Below the pieces are notes generated by a model. The model was not told the origin of the DNA, made no database searches, and saw nothing but the letters and a program-made list of their open reading frames with translations. Positions 1 through 7,965 of a stretch of DNA of 64,000 nucleotides are shown here, piece after piece. Numbering within the stretch: the first letter of the stretch is position 1; the number at the start of each line of letters is the position of its first letter. Made by a program: the position numbers and the translations under genes. This DNA comes from Microtetraspora niveoalba. GTDB lineage: Bacteria; Actinomycetota; Actinomycetes; Streptosporangiales; Streptosporangiaceae. Location of the stretch: positions 62,001 to 126,000 of the forward strand of contig NZ_BBYM01000024.1 in the NCBI RefSeq assembly GCF_001570405.1, written 5' to 3'.

Positions 1-1834
1 TCACGTCCTGGATGACTCCGGCCAGTTCCTCGGCCTTGAACGGAAGCCCGCGCACGCGGTTGTAGCTGATCACGTCGACGAGGAAGCGTGCCCGCAGGAG
101 CAGCGCGAGCTGGCCGAGGTTGATCTCCGGCAGCAGCACCTTGTCGTAGGAGCGCAGCACGTCGCCGGTGTTGGCCGGCAGCGGGTTGAGGTGGCGCAGG
201 TGGGCCTGGGCGACCTTGCCGCCTTCCTTGCGCACCCGCCGCACCGCCGCCGCGATCGGCCCGTACGTCGACCCCCAGCCGAGGACGAGGACCCGGGCGT
301 CGCCGTCGGGGTCGTCCACCTCCAGCGGCGGGACGTCGATGCCGTCGATCTTGGCCTGGCGGAGCCGGACCATGCGGTCGTGGTTGTTCGGGTCGTAGGA
401 GATGTTGCCGGTGCCGTCGGCCTTCTCGATGCCGCCGATGCGGTGCTCCAGCCCGGGCGTCCCGGGGACGGCCCATGCACGCGCCAGCGTCTCCGGGTCG
501 CGCTTGAACGGGAGGAAGGTCGTGCCGTCCTCGCCGTTGGGCTCGGTGGTGAACTCGACCGAGATGTCCGGCAGCTCCGACACCTCCGGCACCCGCCACG
601 GCTCGGAGCCGTTCGCGAGGTAGCCGTCGGACAGCAGCATGACCGGCGTGCGGTACTTCAGCGCGATGCGCGCCGCCTCGATCGCGGCGTCGAAGCAGTC
701 CGACGGCGTGGCGGGGGCGACGATCGGGACCGGCGACTCGCCGTTGCGGCCGAACATCGCCATCAGCAGGTCGGTCTGCTCGGTCTTGGTCGGCATGCCG
801 GTGGAGGGGCCGGCCCGTTGCACGTCCACCACGACCAGCGGCAACTCGGTCGCCACGGCCAGACCCACGGTCTCGGCCTTCAGGGCCACGCCCGGGCCGG
901 AGGTGGTGGTCACGCCGAGCGCGCCGCCGAACGCCGCGCCCACGGCCGCGCCCACACCGGCGATCTCGTCCTCGGCCTGGAACGTCCTGATGCCGAACCG
1001 CTTGTGCTTGGACAGCTCGTGCAGGATGTCGGACGCCGGGGTGATCGGGTAGGAGCCGAGGAACAGCGGCAGCCCCGACTGCACCGACGCCGCGATCAGG
1101 CCGTACGCGAGCGCCTGGTTGCCGGAGATGTTCCGGTAGACGCCGGGGGCCAGCGTGGCGGGCTTGATCTCGTAGGAGACCGAGAAGGACTCGGTGGTCT
1201 CGCCGTAGTTCCAGCCGGCCTGGAAGGCGGCGACGTTGGCCTTGGCGATGTCGGGCTTCTTGGCGAACTTCGCCTCGAGGAACTTGATCGTCGCCTCGGT
1301 CGGCCGGTGGTACAGCCACGAGAGCAGCCCGAGCGCGAACATGTTCTTGGCCCGCTCGGCGTCCTTCTTGGAGATCTCGAAGCCTTCGAGCGCCTTGACG
1401 GTCAGCGACGTGAGCGGCACCGAGTGGAGGCGCCACTCGGCCAGCGAGTCGTCCTCGAGCGGGTTGGCGGCGTAGCCCACCTTCTGCAGGTTGCGCTTGG
1501 TGAACTCGTCGGTGTTGGCGATGATGTCGGCGCCGCGGGGCAGGTCGCCGAGGTTCGCCTTGAGCGCCGCCGGGTTCATCGCGACGAGCACGTTGGGGGC
1601 GTCGCCGGGGGTGAGGATGTCGTGGTCGGCGAAGTGGAGCTGGAAGCTCGACACGCCGGGCAGGGTCCCCGCGGGGGCGCGGATCTCCGCCGGGAAGTTG
1701 GGCAGAGTCGAGAGGTCGTTGCCGAACTTCGCCGTCTCCGCGGTGAATCGGTCGCCGGTCAGCTGCATGCCGTCACCGGAGTCTCCGGCGAACCGGATGA
1801 TCACGCGATCGAGTTGCTGAACCTGCTTGGTCAC
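1..1834 (-). CDS. korA: 2-oxoglutarate:ferredoxin oxidoreductase, alpha (fused gamma-alpha) subunit, 3' end cut by window
   Basis: Oxidises 2-oxoacids (2-oxoglutarate expected) with CoA and reduces ferredoxin, together with a TPP-binding beta subunit. The product starts VTKQVQQLDRVIIRFAGDSG, the gamma-type domain with its GDSGDGMQ loop near the N-terminus. The alpha (pyruvate-ferredoxin oxidoreductase N-like) domain follows with YPITPASDILHELS and the downstream TTSGPG and QRAGPSTGMPTKTEQTD stretches typical of KorA. The GTG at 1834 is chosen because AGGAGGA lies about 11 nt upstream. 611 codons are visible, close to the usual length, so only a few C-terminal residues are missing. korB is expected just outside the window. 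The gene lies near an incomplete nuo cluster, as I recall for Streptomyces (from memory). Confidence 0.93.
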   Translation of the reverse strand, partial: MTKQVQQLDRVIIRFAGDSGDGMQLTGDRFTAETAKFGNDLSTLPNFPAEIRAPAGTLPGVSSFQLHFADHDILTPGDAPNVLVAMNPAALKANLGDLPRGADIIANTDEFTKRNLQKVGYAANPLEDDSLAEWRLHSVPLTSLTVKALEGFEISKKDAERAKNMFALGLLSWLYHRPTEATIKFLEAKFAKKPDIAKANVAAFQAGWNYGETTESFSVSYEIKPATLAPGVYRNISGNQALAYGLIAASVQSGLPLFLGSYPITPASDILHELSKHKRFGIRTFQAEDEIAGVGAAVGAAFGGALGVTTTSGPGVALKAETVGLAVATELPLVVVDVQRAGPSTGMPTKTEQTDLLMAMFGRNGESPVPIVAPATPSDCFDAAIEAARIALKYRTPVMLLSDGYLANGSEPWRVPEVSELPDISVEFTTEPNGEDGTTFLPFKRDPETLARAWAVPGTPGLEHRIGGIEKADGTGNISYDPNNHDRMVRLRQAKIDGIDVPPLEVDDPDGDARVLVLGWGSTYGPIAAAVRRVRKEGGKVAQAHLRHLNPLPANTGDVLRSYDKVLLPEINLGQLALLLRARFLVDVISYNRVRGLPFKAEELAGVIQDV

Positions 1835-2315
1835 AGCTGCTCAGTCCTCCTCGCCGCGCCAGGGCGTCTTAGCTCGTGGCACGTTGTTCTATCCATGCTA
1901 GATCCATCATCTCCAGCGACGGCCGCCGGCTTTACCCGGCGGGCCGAATCGCTTCCCGTCATGGTCCGTGTGCTCGAAGCGGTCAGGCTTGGCCGTCGCC
2001 CACCTCCACCGGGGGAAGCGAGAAGGCGCTCTCTGCGGGGCGCAAAGAAGTCACCGGGTGCACGCCTTCGATTGTCGCGCGAACCCTTCGTCGCCAAGGT
2101 GTGACCTACGTCGCATCGGCCGGCGGGCGGACTCCGCCCGCTCCCGACGCGCGTATCACTCGGAAATTCCATGGCCGCCGCATCGACGGCACTGTCACGA
2201 TCGTGGACGACGCTTCGTGCGACACAGCCCCGCCGCAAGCCGGCACAGATCAACGTGCAAGCGGGCGAAGAGGATGTTGCGGGTCACGAGGTCCAACTAT
2301 ATGTCCCCGTGCCTT
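1835..2315. other. intergenic region upstream of korA, no gene seen
   Basis: About 480 bp lie between the korA start and the end of the deacetylase-like gene, both on the minus strand. Open frames here look like shadows: strongly Arg/Pro/Ser-rich and without recognisable domains. The region should hold the korA promoter. A TAGCAT hexamer on the minus strand near 1897-1902 is a possible -10, but I see no convincing -35. Confidence 0.5.
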
Positions 2316-3791
2316 TCACGGTACCTGCCGACTCGGCGAGCCGTCGGTAGACACGACACCGCTCGGCACGATGGGGGAGGAGTAGACGCGGCCCGGCGTC
2401 ATGCGGGCGGAGCCGTACAGCTCGGGCACGGTCACGAAGACGAACCCGCGTCCGCTCAGCTCATCGAGCACCCGGGGAAGCGCGGCCGCGGCGACCTCGC
2501 CGACGTCGCGCATCACGATGACGGACCCGCGCCGGGCCGCGGAGACGACGCGCTCGGCGACCGCCTTCGGGTCCGCGCCGTCCACGTCGCCCGCGTCCAC
2601 GTCGCCCCGCACGATGGACAGGCCGAGCCCGCGCGCGACGTCGGCCACCCTGCCGTCCGTGGCCCCGTACGGCGCCATGAGCAGGGACGGGCTCTGGCCG
2701 CTCGCCATGCCGATGACGTGCTGGGCGCGCCGGATCTGGTCGTACACCATGCTCGTGGACAGCAGCGTGAGGTCGCGGTGGGCCCATGTCTGGTTGGCGA
2801 CGAGGTCGCCCTGCTCGCGCATCAGGCGCAGCACCCCTGGCGTCGCCGCCGCGTGCGAGCCGACCATGAAGAACGTCGCCCGGGCGCCCCGCGCGGACAG
2901 CGCCGACAGCAGCCGCTCGGTGTACGGCCCCGGCCCGCCCTGGAACGCGAGGGCCACGCAGCGCGCCACCGCGCAGTCGACGGAGCCGTTCTTCACGCTG
3001 ACGGCGGCGGGGTTGTCGTCCATGGTCTCCGACAGCGGGCGGGTGGCGGTGTCGGAGACCGCCGTGCGCACCTGTCGGCCGAAGGGCGTCAGCAACCTGT
3101 CGGCCTCCTTGCGGGGGATCGCCACGGCCACCCGGCCGACCGACCCGGGGGTGGACTCCTGGCCGTCGAACTCCACGACGAGGTCGCCCCGCGCGTTGAA
3201 GTTGAGCGAGTCGAAGAGGTCCGGGTCCACGATCACGCTCTGGGCGTGGACCGGCGAGTTGCCGGGCAGGTGCTTGCGGACCGCCGCCGAGAGCTGCTTG
3301 ATGTTCGCGACCAGGCTGGTGGAGTCGACCACCTTCTCGCCGCCGCGGTCGTACCAGAGGGTGCGGTAGGAGTCGACCCAGGTGCGGCCGGTGAACCGGC
3401 TCTCCCGCAGCCGCACGCCGACGGCGTCGCGTGAGGCTGCGGTGAGCTCCCAGTCCACGTTGTACTCGGGGACGGGCTGCCCCTCCCGGGGCGCGGTCTT
3501 CTCGGTGAAGCGTCGCGCCTTGGCCTCCAGCTCCTCCTTGAGGCGCTTGTTGAGCGCGGGCGCGTCGGCGAGCGTGGGGTAGCTGACGTGCACGTGCGGC
3601 TTCGCCGTGCCGCTGGAGATCGTCGCCACCGAGAGCCCCGCGACCTTGGCAGGGTCGGCGAAGGTGAGCACCGTCGGCTCCGACTCGACGTCGACGTTCC
3701 TGTCCTTGTGCCCGTCGAACAGCGGAAGACCGCAGCTCGCCAGGGCGACGACCAGCAACGCGACGGCGCCGGTCAAACCAAGTGGGGGCAT
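2316..3791 (-). CDS. lipoprotein with a degenerate polysaccharide deacetylase (NodB-like) domain
   Basis: A 491-residue exported protein. The N-terminus is a signal sequence ending in a lipobox (ALASC, Cys20), so it is probably a lipoprotein. Residues about 60-240 resemble a DUF3298/RsiV-type region. Residues about 275-470 align with the NodB deacetylase fold: (A)FQGGPGPYTERLL, GARATFFMVGSHA, NQTWAHRDL, APYGATDGRV and a final VIVMRDVGE. The metal and catalytic residues are mostly lost: TFDDGP has become AFQGGP (282-287), HTxxH has become QTWAH (Gln334, His338) and the late LHDIH is MRDVG. It probably binds rather than hydrolyses glycan (inference). A TACCCT -10-like hexamer lies 6 nt before the ATG and there is no Shine-Dalgarno, so the mRNA may be leaderless. 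Confidence 0.75.
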   Translation of the reverse strand: MPPLGLTGAVALLVVALASCGLPLFDGHKDRNVDVESEPTVLTFADPAKVAGLSVATISSGTAKPHVHVSYPTLADAPALNKRLKEELEAKARRFTEKTAPREGQPVPEYNVDWELTAASRDAVGVRLRESRFTGRTWVDSYRTLWYDRGGEKVVDSTSLVANIKQLSAAVRKHLPGNSPVHAQSVIVDPDLFDSLNFNARGDLVVEFDGQESTPGSVGRVAVAIPRKEADRLLTPFGRQVRTAVSDTATRPLSETMDDNPAAVSVKNGSVDCAVARCVALAFQGGPGPYTERLLSALSARGARATFFMVGSHAAATPGVLRLMREQGDLVANQTWAHRDLTLLSTSMVYDQIRRAQHVIGMASGQSPSLLMAPYGATDGRVADVARGLGLSIVRGDVDAGDVDGADPKAVAERVVSAARRGSVIVMRDVGEVAAAALPRVLDELSGRGFVFVTVPELYGSARMTPGRVYSSPIVPSGVVSTDGSPSRQVP

Positions 3792-3829
3792 GACTGGAGG
3801 GTATGAGTGGAAAAGTCGGTTTTACTGGC

Positions 3830-3894
3830 CCTTTGTGTGATCACCGCGCATCTTTTGGCTGCGAACGGTGACAAAGGGGTAACGCGGTTATGAT
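3830..3894 (+). promoter_or_regulatory. putative nuoA promoter with an inverted repeat
   Basis: TATGAT at 3889-3894 is a good -10, with GGTGAC/GTGACA at 3867-3873 as a weak -35 (spacer 15-16 nt). The -35 is embedded in an interrupted inverted repeat: CCTTTGT (3830-3836) plus CACCG (3842-3846) face CGGTGACAAAGG (3866-3877). The arrangement suggests a regulator site overlapping the promoter between the divergent deacetylase-like gene and nuoA. No experimental support is visible. Confidence 0.35.
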
Positions 3895-3928
3895 CGTGGG
3901 TGCAAGCCGTACCGGTCCGGAGGCGAGC

Positions 3929-4300
3929 ATGAGCGGTTATTTCGGTTCCTATCTGGTCGTCGCCATCCTGCTCGGGACAGGGCTGGCCATCGTGGCCGGA
4001 GCGCTGCTCGTCAACCGGCTGCTGCGCCCCCACCGGCCCACCCCGGAGAAGCTGCTGACGTACGAGTGCGGCGTCGACCCGGTCGGCGAGGGCTGGGCCC
4101 AGTCCCAGGTCCGCTACTACGTCTTCACGTATCTCTACGTGGTCTTCGCGGTGGACGCGGTCTTCCTCTTCCCGTGGGCGACGGTCTTCGCCGCGCCCGG
4201 GTTCGGCGTCACCACGCTCGTCGAGATGTTCGTCTTCCTGATCTTCATCGCCCTGGGCATCCTGTACGCCTGGCGCAAGCGCGTACTGACCTGGACGTGA
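3929..4300 (+). CDS. nuoA: NADH-quinone oxidoreductase subunit A
   Basis: A small three-helix membrane subunit of complex I, next to the quinone channel. The 123-residue product contains the family signature PEKLLTYECGVDPVGEGWAQ, then RYYVFTYLYVVFAVDAVFLF with its acidic intramembrane residue, and a last helix VTTLVEMFVFLIFIALGILY. I chose the ATG at 3929 because CCGGAGG lies 5-6 nt upstream; an in-frame ATG at 3890 lacks such a site and overlaps the putative -10. It is the first gene of the incomplete nuo cluster and is separated from nuoB by a metalloprotease gene. Confidence 0.95.
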   Translation: MSGYFGSYLVVAILLGTGLAIVAGALLVNRLLRPHRPTPEKLLTYECGVDPVGEGWAQSQVRYYVFTYLYVVFAVDAVFLFPWATVFAAPGFGVTTLVEMFVFLIFIALGILYAWRKRVLTWT

Positions 4301-4407
4301 CCTGACCTGACCTGGCCTGGCCCTCCCGCGCCCGGTTCCCGGCCCGGGAGCCGCGCGTGCTTCGGGATCTGGACGTGATCGTCCCGTTGTGGCACGCTCC
4401 ACCCTCC

Positions 4408-5691
4408 ATGACCCCCTCAGCGATCGTTCGGGAATGCCCCCAGTGCTCGGCCTCCATCGCCGCGGACGACCGGTTCGTTCCCTGGTGCCCCGAGTGCGAG
4501 TGGAACCTGCGCCGGCCGGACTCCGGCCGGGACGCGCCGACCGGCCGCCCCGGCCCGCTCGCCCGGCTCCGGAAGCGCCTCGACGCCCGGTTCGCCGCCG
4601 ACCTCCACCGGCAGGTGCTCGGCTCCGGGGTGGGCACGCCGTCCCGCGACCCCGGCCGGATCGCGGCGTACACGCTCGCCACGCTCGTCCACCTGTTCGC
4701 GCTGACCGCGCTCGTGGGCGGGGTGTGGCTGCTGGTCGCGTCCTGGCCGAACCCGTTCGGCATCGTCTTCGGGGTCGCGGGCGTCGGCTTCGCCTATCTG
4801 GCCCGCCCCCGGCTGGGACGCCTCGACCGCGACGTGCAACACGCCCTCACCCGGCAGGAGGCGCCGGTCCTGTACGACCTGCTCGACCGCGTCGCGCGCG
4901 AGGCGGGAGCGCCGCCCGTCGACGTCGTCCTCGTGGACGGCGACGTCAACGCCTCGTTCGGGACGGTCGGGCTGCGCCGTACCAACGTGCTGACGATCGG
5001 GCTGCCGCTGTGGCTGGCCCTGGAGCCGCAGGAGCGTGTCGCGCTGCTCGCCCACGAGATGGGCCACTCCAGCAACGGCGACGCCCGCCGGATGTCGTAC
5101 GTCGGCAGCGCGATCACCACGCTGTACGAGATCCACCACGCGGCCGCCCGGGTGCGCGTCGGCGGCGGCCTCCGCGCCCTCGTCACCGCGATCGCGGTCA
5201 ACGTCCTCACGGGGCTGGTCCGGCTGGTCGTCGTCGGACTGATCATGGTCCTGGAGTCGCTGACGTACCGGGAGTCGCAGCTCGCCGAGTACGCCGCGGA
5301 CGACCGGGCGGCCAGGATCGCGTCACCGGTCGCGGTCGCCGGGTTGATGGACAAGCTCATCACCCGGGCGCCCGCCGTGCGCCGGCACCTGGAGTCGGCG
5401 GCGCACCGCACCGGGGACCTGTGGGAGGGCCTGCGGCGGTACCTGGACGGTTTCCCGGAGTCCGAGGAGGAGCGGCTGCGCAGGCTGGCCCGGCTGGAGG
5501 GGGCGCGCGTGGACGCCACCCATCCGCCGACCCACCTGCGCAAGGCGTTCGCCGTCTCCCGGACGTACGGCACGGCCGCGATCGCCACGACCGACGAGGA
5601 GATGGACCGCGTCCAGGCCGAGCTGGAGCGGACCGGCGACCGCGTCGCGCGCGAGATCGTCGACCGGGCGCAGGCCGCGCTCTACGAGTGA
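4408..5691 (+). CDS. M48-family zinc metalloprotease with N-terminal zinc ribbon, inside the nuo cluster
   Basis: A predicted membrane-bound zinc endopeptidase of 427 residues. Cys10, Cys13, Cys27 and Cys30 (CPQC and CPEC pairs) form a zinc-ribbon-like knuckle. Hydrophobic helices occupy about 88-135, followed by an M48 catalytic region with LLAHEMGHSSNGD (His216, Glu217, His220), another membrane segment around 260-285 and the YRESQLAEYAADDRAA stretch that supplies the third zinc ligand. The start is uncertain: the ATG at 4408 places the zinc ribbon right at the N-terminus, while a GTG at 4357 has a GGGAG 6 nt upstream. Its place between nuoA and nuoB, and the second M48 enzyme (htpX) at the cluster's far end, suggest a role in membrane-protein quality control for the complex (inference). 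Confidence 0.85.
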   Translation: MTPSAIVRECPQCSASIAADDRFVPWCPECEWNLRRPDSGRDAPTGRPGPLARLRKRLDARFAADLHRQVLGSGVGTPSRDPGRIAAYTLATLVHLFALTALVGGVWLLVASWPNPFGIVFGVAGVGFAYLARPRLGRLDRDVQHALTRQEAPVLYDLLDRVAREAGAPPVDVVLVDGDVNASFGTVGLRRTNVLTIGLPLWLALEPQERVALLAHEMGHSSNGDARRMSYVGSAITTLYEIHHAAARVRVGGGLRALVTAIAVNVLTGLVRLVVVGLIMVLESLTYRESQLAEYAADDRAARIASPVAVAGLMDKLITRAPAVRRHLESAAHRTGDLWEGLRRYLDGFPESEEERLRRLARLEGARVDATHPPTHLRKAFAVSRTYGTAAIATTDEEMDRVQAELERTGDRVAREIVDRAQAALYE

Positions 5692-5772
5692 GCCCGGCCG
5701 TCGAGGGGCCGCCGGGGGCGACCCCAGGCCGGCGGCTGTACCGGCGGCGGCGACAGGGGGAGAATGGCGCGT

Positions 5773-6285
5773 ATGGCGGTGAACCTTCCGATGCCGACGG
5801 TCGGCCCGGCCTCCCGGCTGGCCCCCAAGCCGATGAAGTTCGTGCTCAACTGGGGCCGGCGTTACTCCCTGTGGGTGTTCAACTTCGGGCTGGCCTGCTG
5901 CGCGATCGAGTTCATCGCGACCTCGATGAGCAGGCACGACTTCATCCGGTTCGGGGTCATCCCGTTCGCCAACGGCCCGCGCCAGGCCGACCTCATGATC
6001 GTCTCGGGCACCGTCACCGACAAGATGGCCCCCGCCGTCAAGCGGCTCTACGAGCAGATGCCCGACCCCAAGTACGTCATCTCCTTCGGCGCGTGCTCCA
6101 ACTGCGGCGGGCCGTACTGGGACTCCTACTGCGTGACAAAGGGCGTGGACCAGATCATCCCGGTCGACGTCTACGTCCCCGGCTGCCCGCCCCGGCCCGA
6201 GGCGCTGCTCCACGGGATCATGAAGCTCCAGGAGAAGATCGCCGCCGAGTCGCTCGGCGACCGCTACCCGGGCGGTGAGGCGTGA
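5773..6285 (+). CDS. nuoB: NADH-quinone oxidoreductase subunit B
   Basis: Peripheral-arm subunit that carries iron-sulfur cluster N2 and helps form the quinone site. Cluster ligands are visible as [24 protein letters not shown] and [12 protein letters not shown]. The 170-residue form starts at the ATG at 5773, about 10 nt after AGGGGGAG; an ATG at 5764 is only 1-2 nt from that site and less likely. It overlaps nuoC by 3-4 bases (GTGA), so the two are translationally coupled. NuoB normally packs against NuoD, which is not encoded in this cluster. Confidence 0.95.
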   Translation: MAVNLPMPTVGPASRLAPKPMKFVLNWGRRYSLWVFNFGLACCAIEFIATSMSRHDFIRFGVIPFANGPRQADLMIVSGTVTDKMAPAVKRLYEQMPDPKYVISFGACSNCGGPYWDSYCVTKGVDQIIPVDVYVPGCPPRPEALLHGIMKLQEKIAAESLGDRYPGGEA

Positions 6286-6842
6286 CCGGCGCGGGCGCCC
6301 TGGAGGCCGTCGCCTCCAGGTACGGCTCGCGCGTCCGGCTGTCCGACTCCTTCGGCCAGCCGGTCGCCGACGTGGCGCCGGAGGACTGGGTCGACCTGCT
6401 GGAGTTCGCCAAGGCCGAGGGGTACGTGTTCTTCGACTGGCTGACCGGCGTGGACGAGCCCCCGGACGCCTTCGCCGTCGTCGCGCACGTCTTCGACCCG
6501 GCGGCCAGGGCGCACCTGCTCGTACGCACCCGGGTGCCGAGGGAGGACCCCCGGCTGCCCACCGCCACCGGCGTCTTCCGCGGCGCGGACTGGCACGAGC
6601 GGGAGACGTACGAGATGTTCGGCGTCGTCTTCGACGGGCACCCCGACCTGCGGCCGCTCCTGCTGCCCGACGGGTTCGAGGGGCATCCGCTGCGCAAGGA
6701 CTTCGTGCTGGCCGCCCGGGTCGCCAAGGCGTGGCCGGGCGCCAAGGAGCCCGGCGAGTCCGGACACGGGTCGCCGAGCCGCCGCAAGATGCTCCCGCCG
6801 GGCGTGCCGCCCGGCTGGGGTACGGGAGCCGGGACGGACTGA
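6282..6842 (+). CDS. nuoC: NADH-quinone oxidoreductase subunit C (30 kDa)
   Basis: Complex I 30 kDa subunit, 186 residues, starting at the GTG that overlaps the nuoB stop codon. The family signature [20 protein letters not shown] continues into [19 protein letters not shown]. It is the short stand-alone form: no 49 kDa (NuoD) domain is fused to it and none follows. Downstream is nuoH after 12 bp instead of the usual nuoD-E-F-G. The last ~30 residues are a low-complexity Gly/Pro-rich tail. Confidence 0.93.
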   Translation: MTGAGALEAVASRYGSRVRLSDSFGQPVADVAPEDWVDLLEFAKAEGYVFFDWLTGVDEPPDAFAVVAHVFDPAARAHLLVRTRVPREDPRLPTATGVFRGADWHERETYEMFGVVFDGHPDLRPLLLPDGFEGHPLRKDFVLAARVAKAWPGAKEPGESGHGSPSRRKMLPPGVPPGWGTGAGTD

Positions 6843-6854
6843 GCCAGGAGGAAC

Positions 6855-7811
6855 GTGGTGGCTGAGGTACTCGACGTCGCGCTCCGTCTGATCGTGATCG
6901 TGGTCGTGTTCCTCGCGTTGCCGCTCGTCGTGGGGCAGATGGAGCACAAGGCGATGGCGCACATGCAGTCGCGCCTCGGCCCCATGTACGCCGGCGGGTT
7001 CCACGGCTGGGCCCAGCTCATCGCCGACGGTGTGAAGTTCGTCCAGAAGGAGGACGTCATCCCGGCCGCCGCCGACCGGCGGGTCTTCGCCCTCGCCCCG
7101 GCCGTGGCGCTCGTGCCGTACCTCGTCGTGCTGGTCGTGATCCCGGTGGGGCCGGGCCTGTTCGGGGTGGACCTCGACGCCGGGCTGTTCTTCGTCCTCG
7201 CCGTCATGGGCGTCGGCGTGCTCGGCGCGATCATGGCCGGGTGGGCGTCGGGCAACAAGTACAGCGTGCTGGGCGGGATGCGCGCGGCGGCCCAGCTCGT
7301 GTCGTACGAGCTGCCGCTGGTGCTCGCGGCCTCCAGCGTGGCGATGGCGGCGGGCACGCTGTCGCTGAACGGCATCGTCGAGCAGTGGCGGTGGTGGTGG
7401 CTGCCCTGGCAGGCCGTCGGCGCCGTGGTGTTCTTCGTCGCCGGGCTCGCCGAGCTGCGCAGGCCGCCGTTCGACATGCCGATCGCCGAGTCCGAGATCA
7501 TCATGGGGCCGATGACGGAGTACACCGGCCTCCGGTTCGCCCTGTTCATGCTCGCCGAGTACGCCGGGATCGTGGTGTTGTCGGCGCTGACGACGGTGTT
7601 GTTCCTGGGCGGCTGGCACGGGCCGCTGCTGCCCGGCCCGGTGTGGACGCTTCTGAAGGTGCTCGCGCTGGCGTTCGTGGTGATCTGGGTGCGGGTGAGC
7701 TATCCGCGTCTGCGGGAGGACCAGCTCCAGAAGCTCGCCTGGGTCGGCCTGGTGCCGCTCGCCCTCCTCCAGCTCGCCCTGACCGGCGTCGTCAAGCTCA
7801 TCGCCGCCTGA
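6855..7811 (+). CDS. nuoH: NADH-quinone oxidoreductase subunit H
   Basis: Membrane subunit at the junction of quinone site and proton channels, 318 residues, mostly transmembrane helices. Recognisable stretches are SRLGPMYAGGFHGWAQLIAD near the N-terminus, GWASGNKYSVLGGMRAAAQL in the middle, and AELRRPPFDMPIAESEIIMG plus MTEYTGLRFALFMLAEY. The GTG start is preceded by AGGAGGAAC. This is the last gene of the first nuo segment; two stacked hairpins follow within 50 bp, so nuoI is unlikely to be on the same transcript. Confidence 0.95.
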   Translation: MVAEVLDVALRLIVIVVVFLALPLVVGQMEHKAMAHMQSRLGPMYAGGFHGWAQLIADGVKFVQKEDVIPAAADRRVFALAPAVALVPYLVVLVVIPVGPGLFGVDLDAGLFFVLAVMGVGVLGAIMAGWASGNKYSVLGGMRAAAQLVSYELPLVLAASSVAMAAGTLSLNGIVEQWRWWWLPWQAVGAVVFFVAGLAELRRPPFDMPIAESEIIMGPMTEYTGLRFALFMLAEYAGIVVLSALTTVLFLGGWHGPLLPGPVWTLLKVLALAFVVIWVRVSYPRLREDQLQKLAWVGLVPLALLQLALTGVVKLIAA

Positions 7812-7853
7812 CGAGCCTCGTGAAGGAAGCAGGCCGGCAGACGGAAAGGCCGA

Positions 7854-7933
7854 CAGGGCCCCGACCCTTCAAGGGGTCGAGGCCCTGCGATCGTGGCCCG
7901 ACCGGAGCGGAGACGCCGGTCGGGCCACGATCG
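7854..7933. terminator. two consecutive strong hairpins, bidirectional terminator
   Basis: The first hairpin spans 7854-7887: a stem of about 13 bp (CAGGGCC.CGACCC against GGGTCG.GGCCCTG, one mismatch) with a short TTCAAG-type loop. Immediately after it, 7888-7905 pairs perfectly over 18 bp with 7916-7933, with a 10-nt loop. They separate nuoH (plus) from the convergent trypsin-like gene (minus). No U-tract is present, as is common in high-GC actinobacteria. Confidence 0.85.
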
Positions 7934-7965
7934 AGCCCATGGCGAGGCGGCCCGTCCGCGAAGAC

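Noticed and set aside
191-2104. Very long plus-strand open frame (637 codons) opposite korA
   Set aside because: Antisense of a clear KorA; composition (Gly/Arg/Val/His-rich) is that of a high-GC shadow frame.
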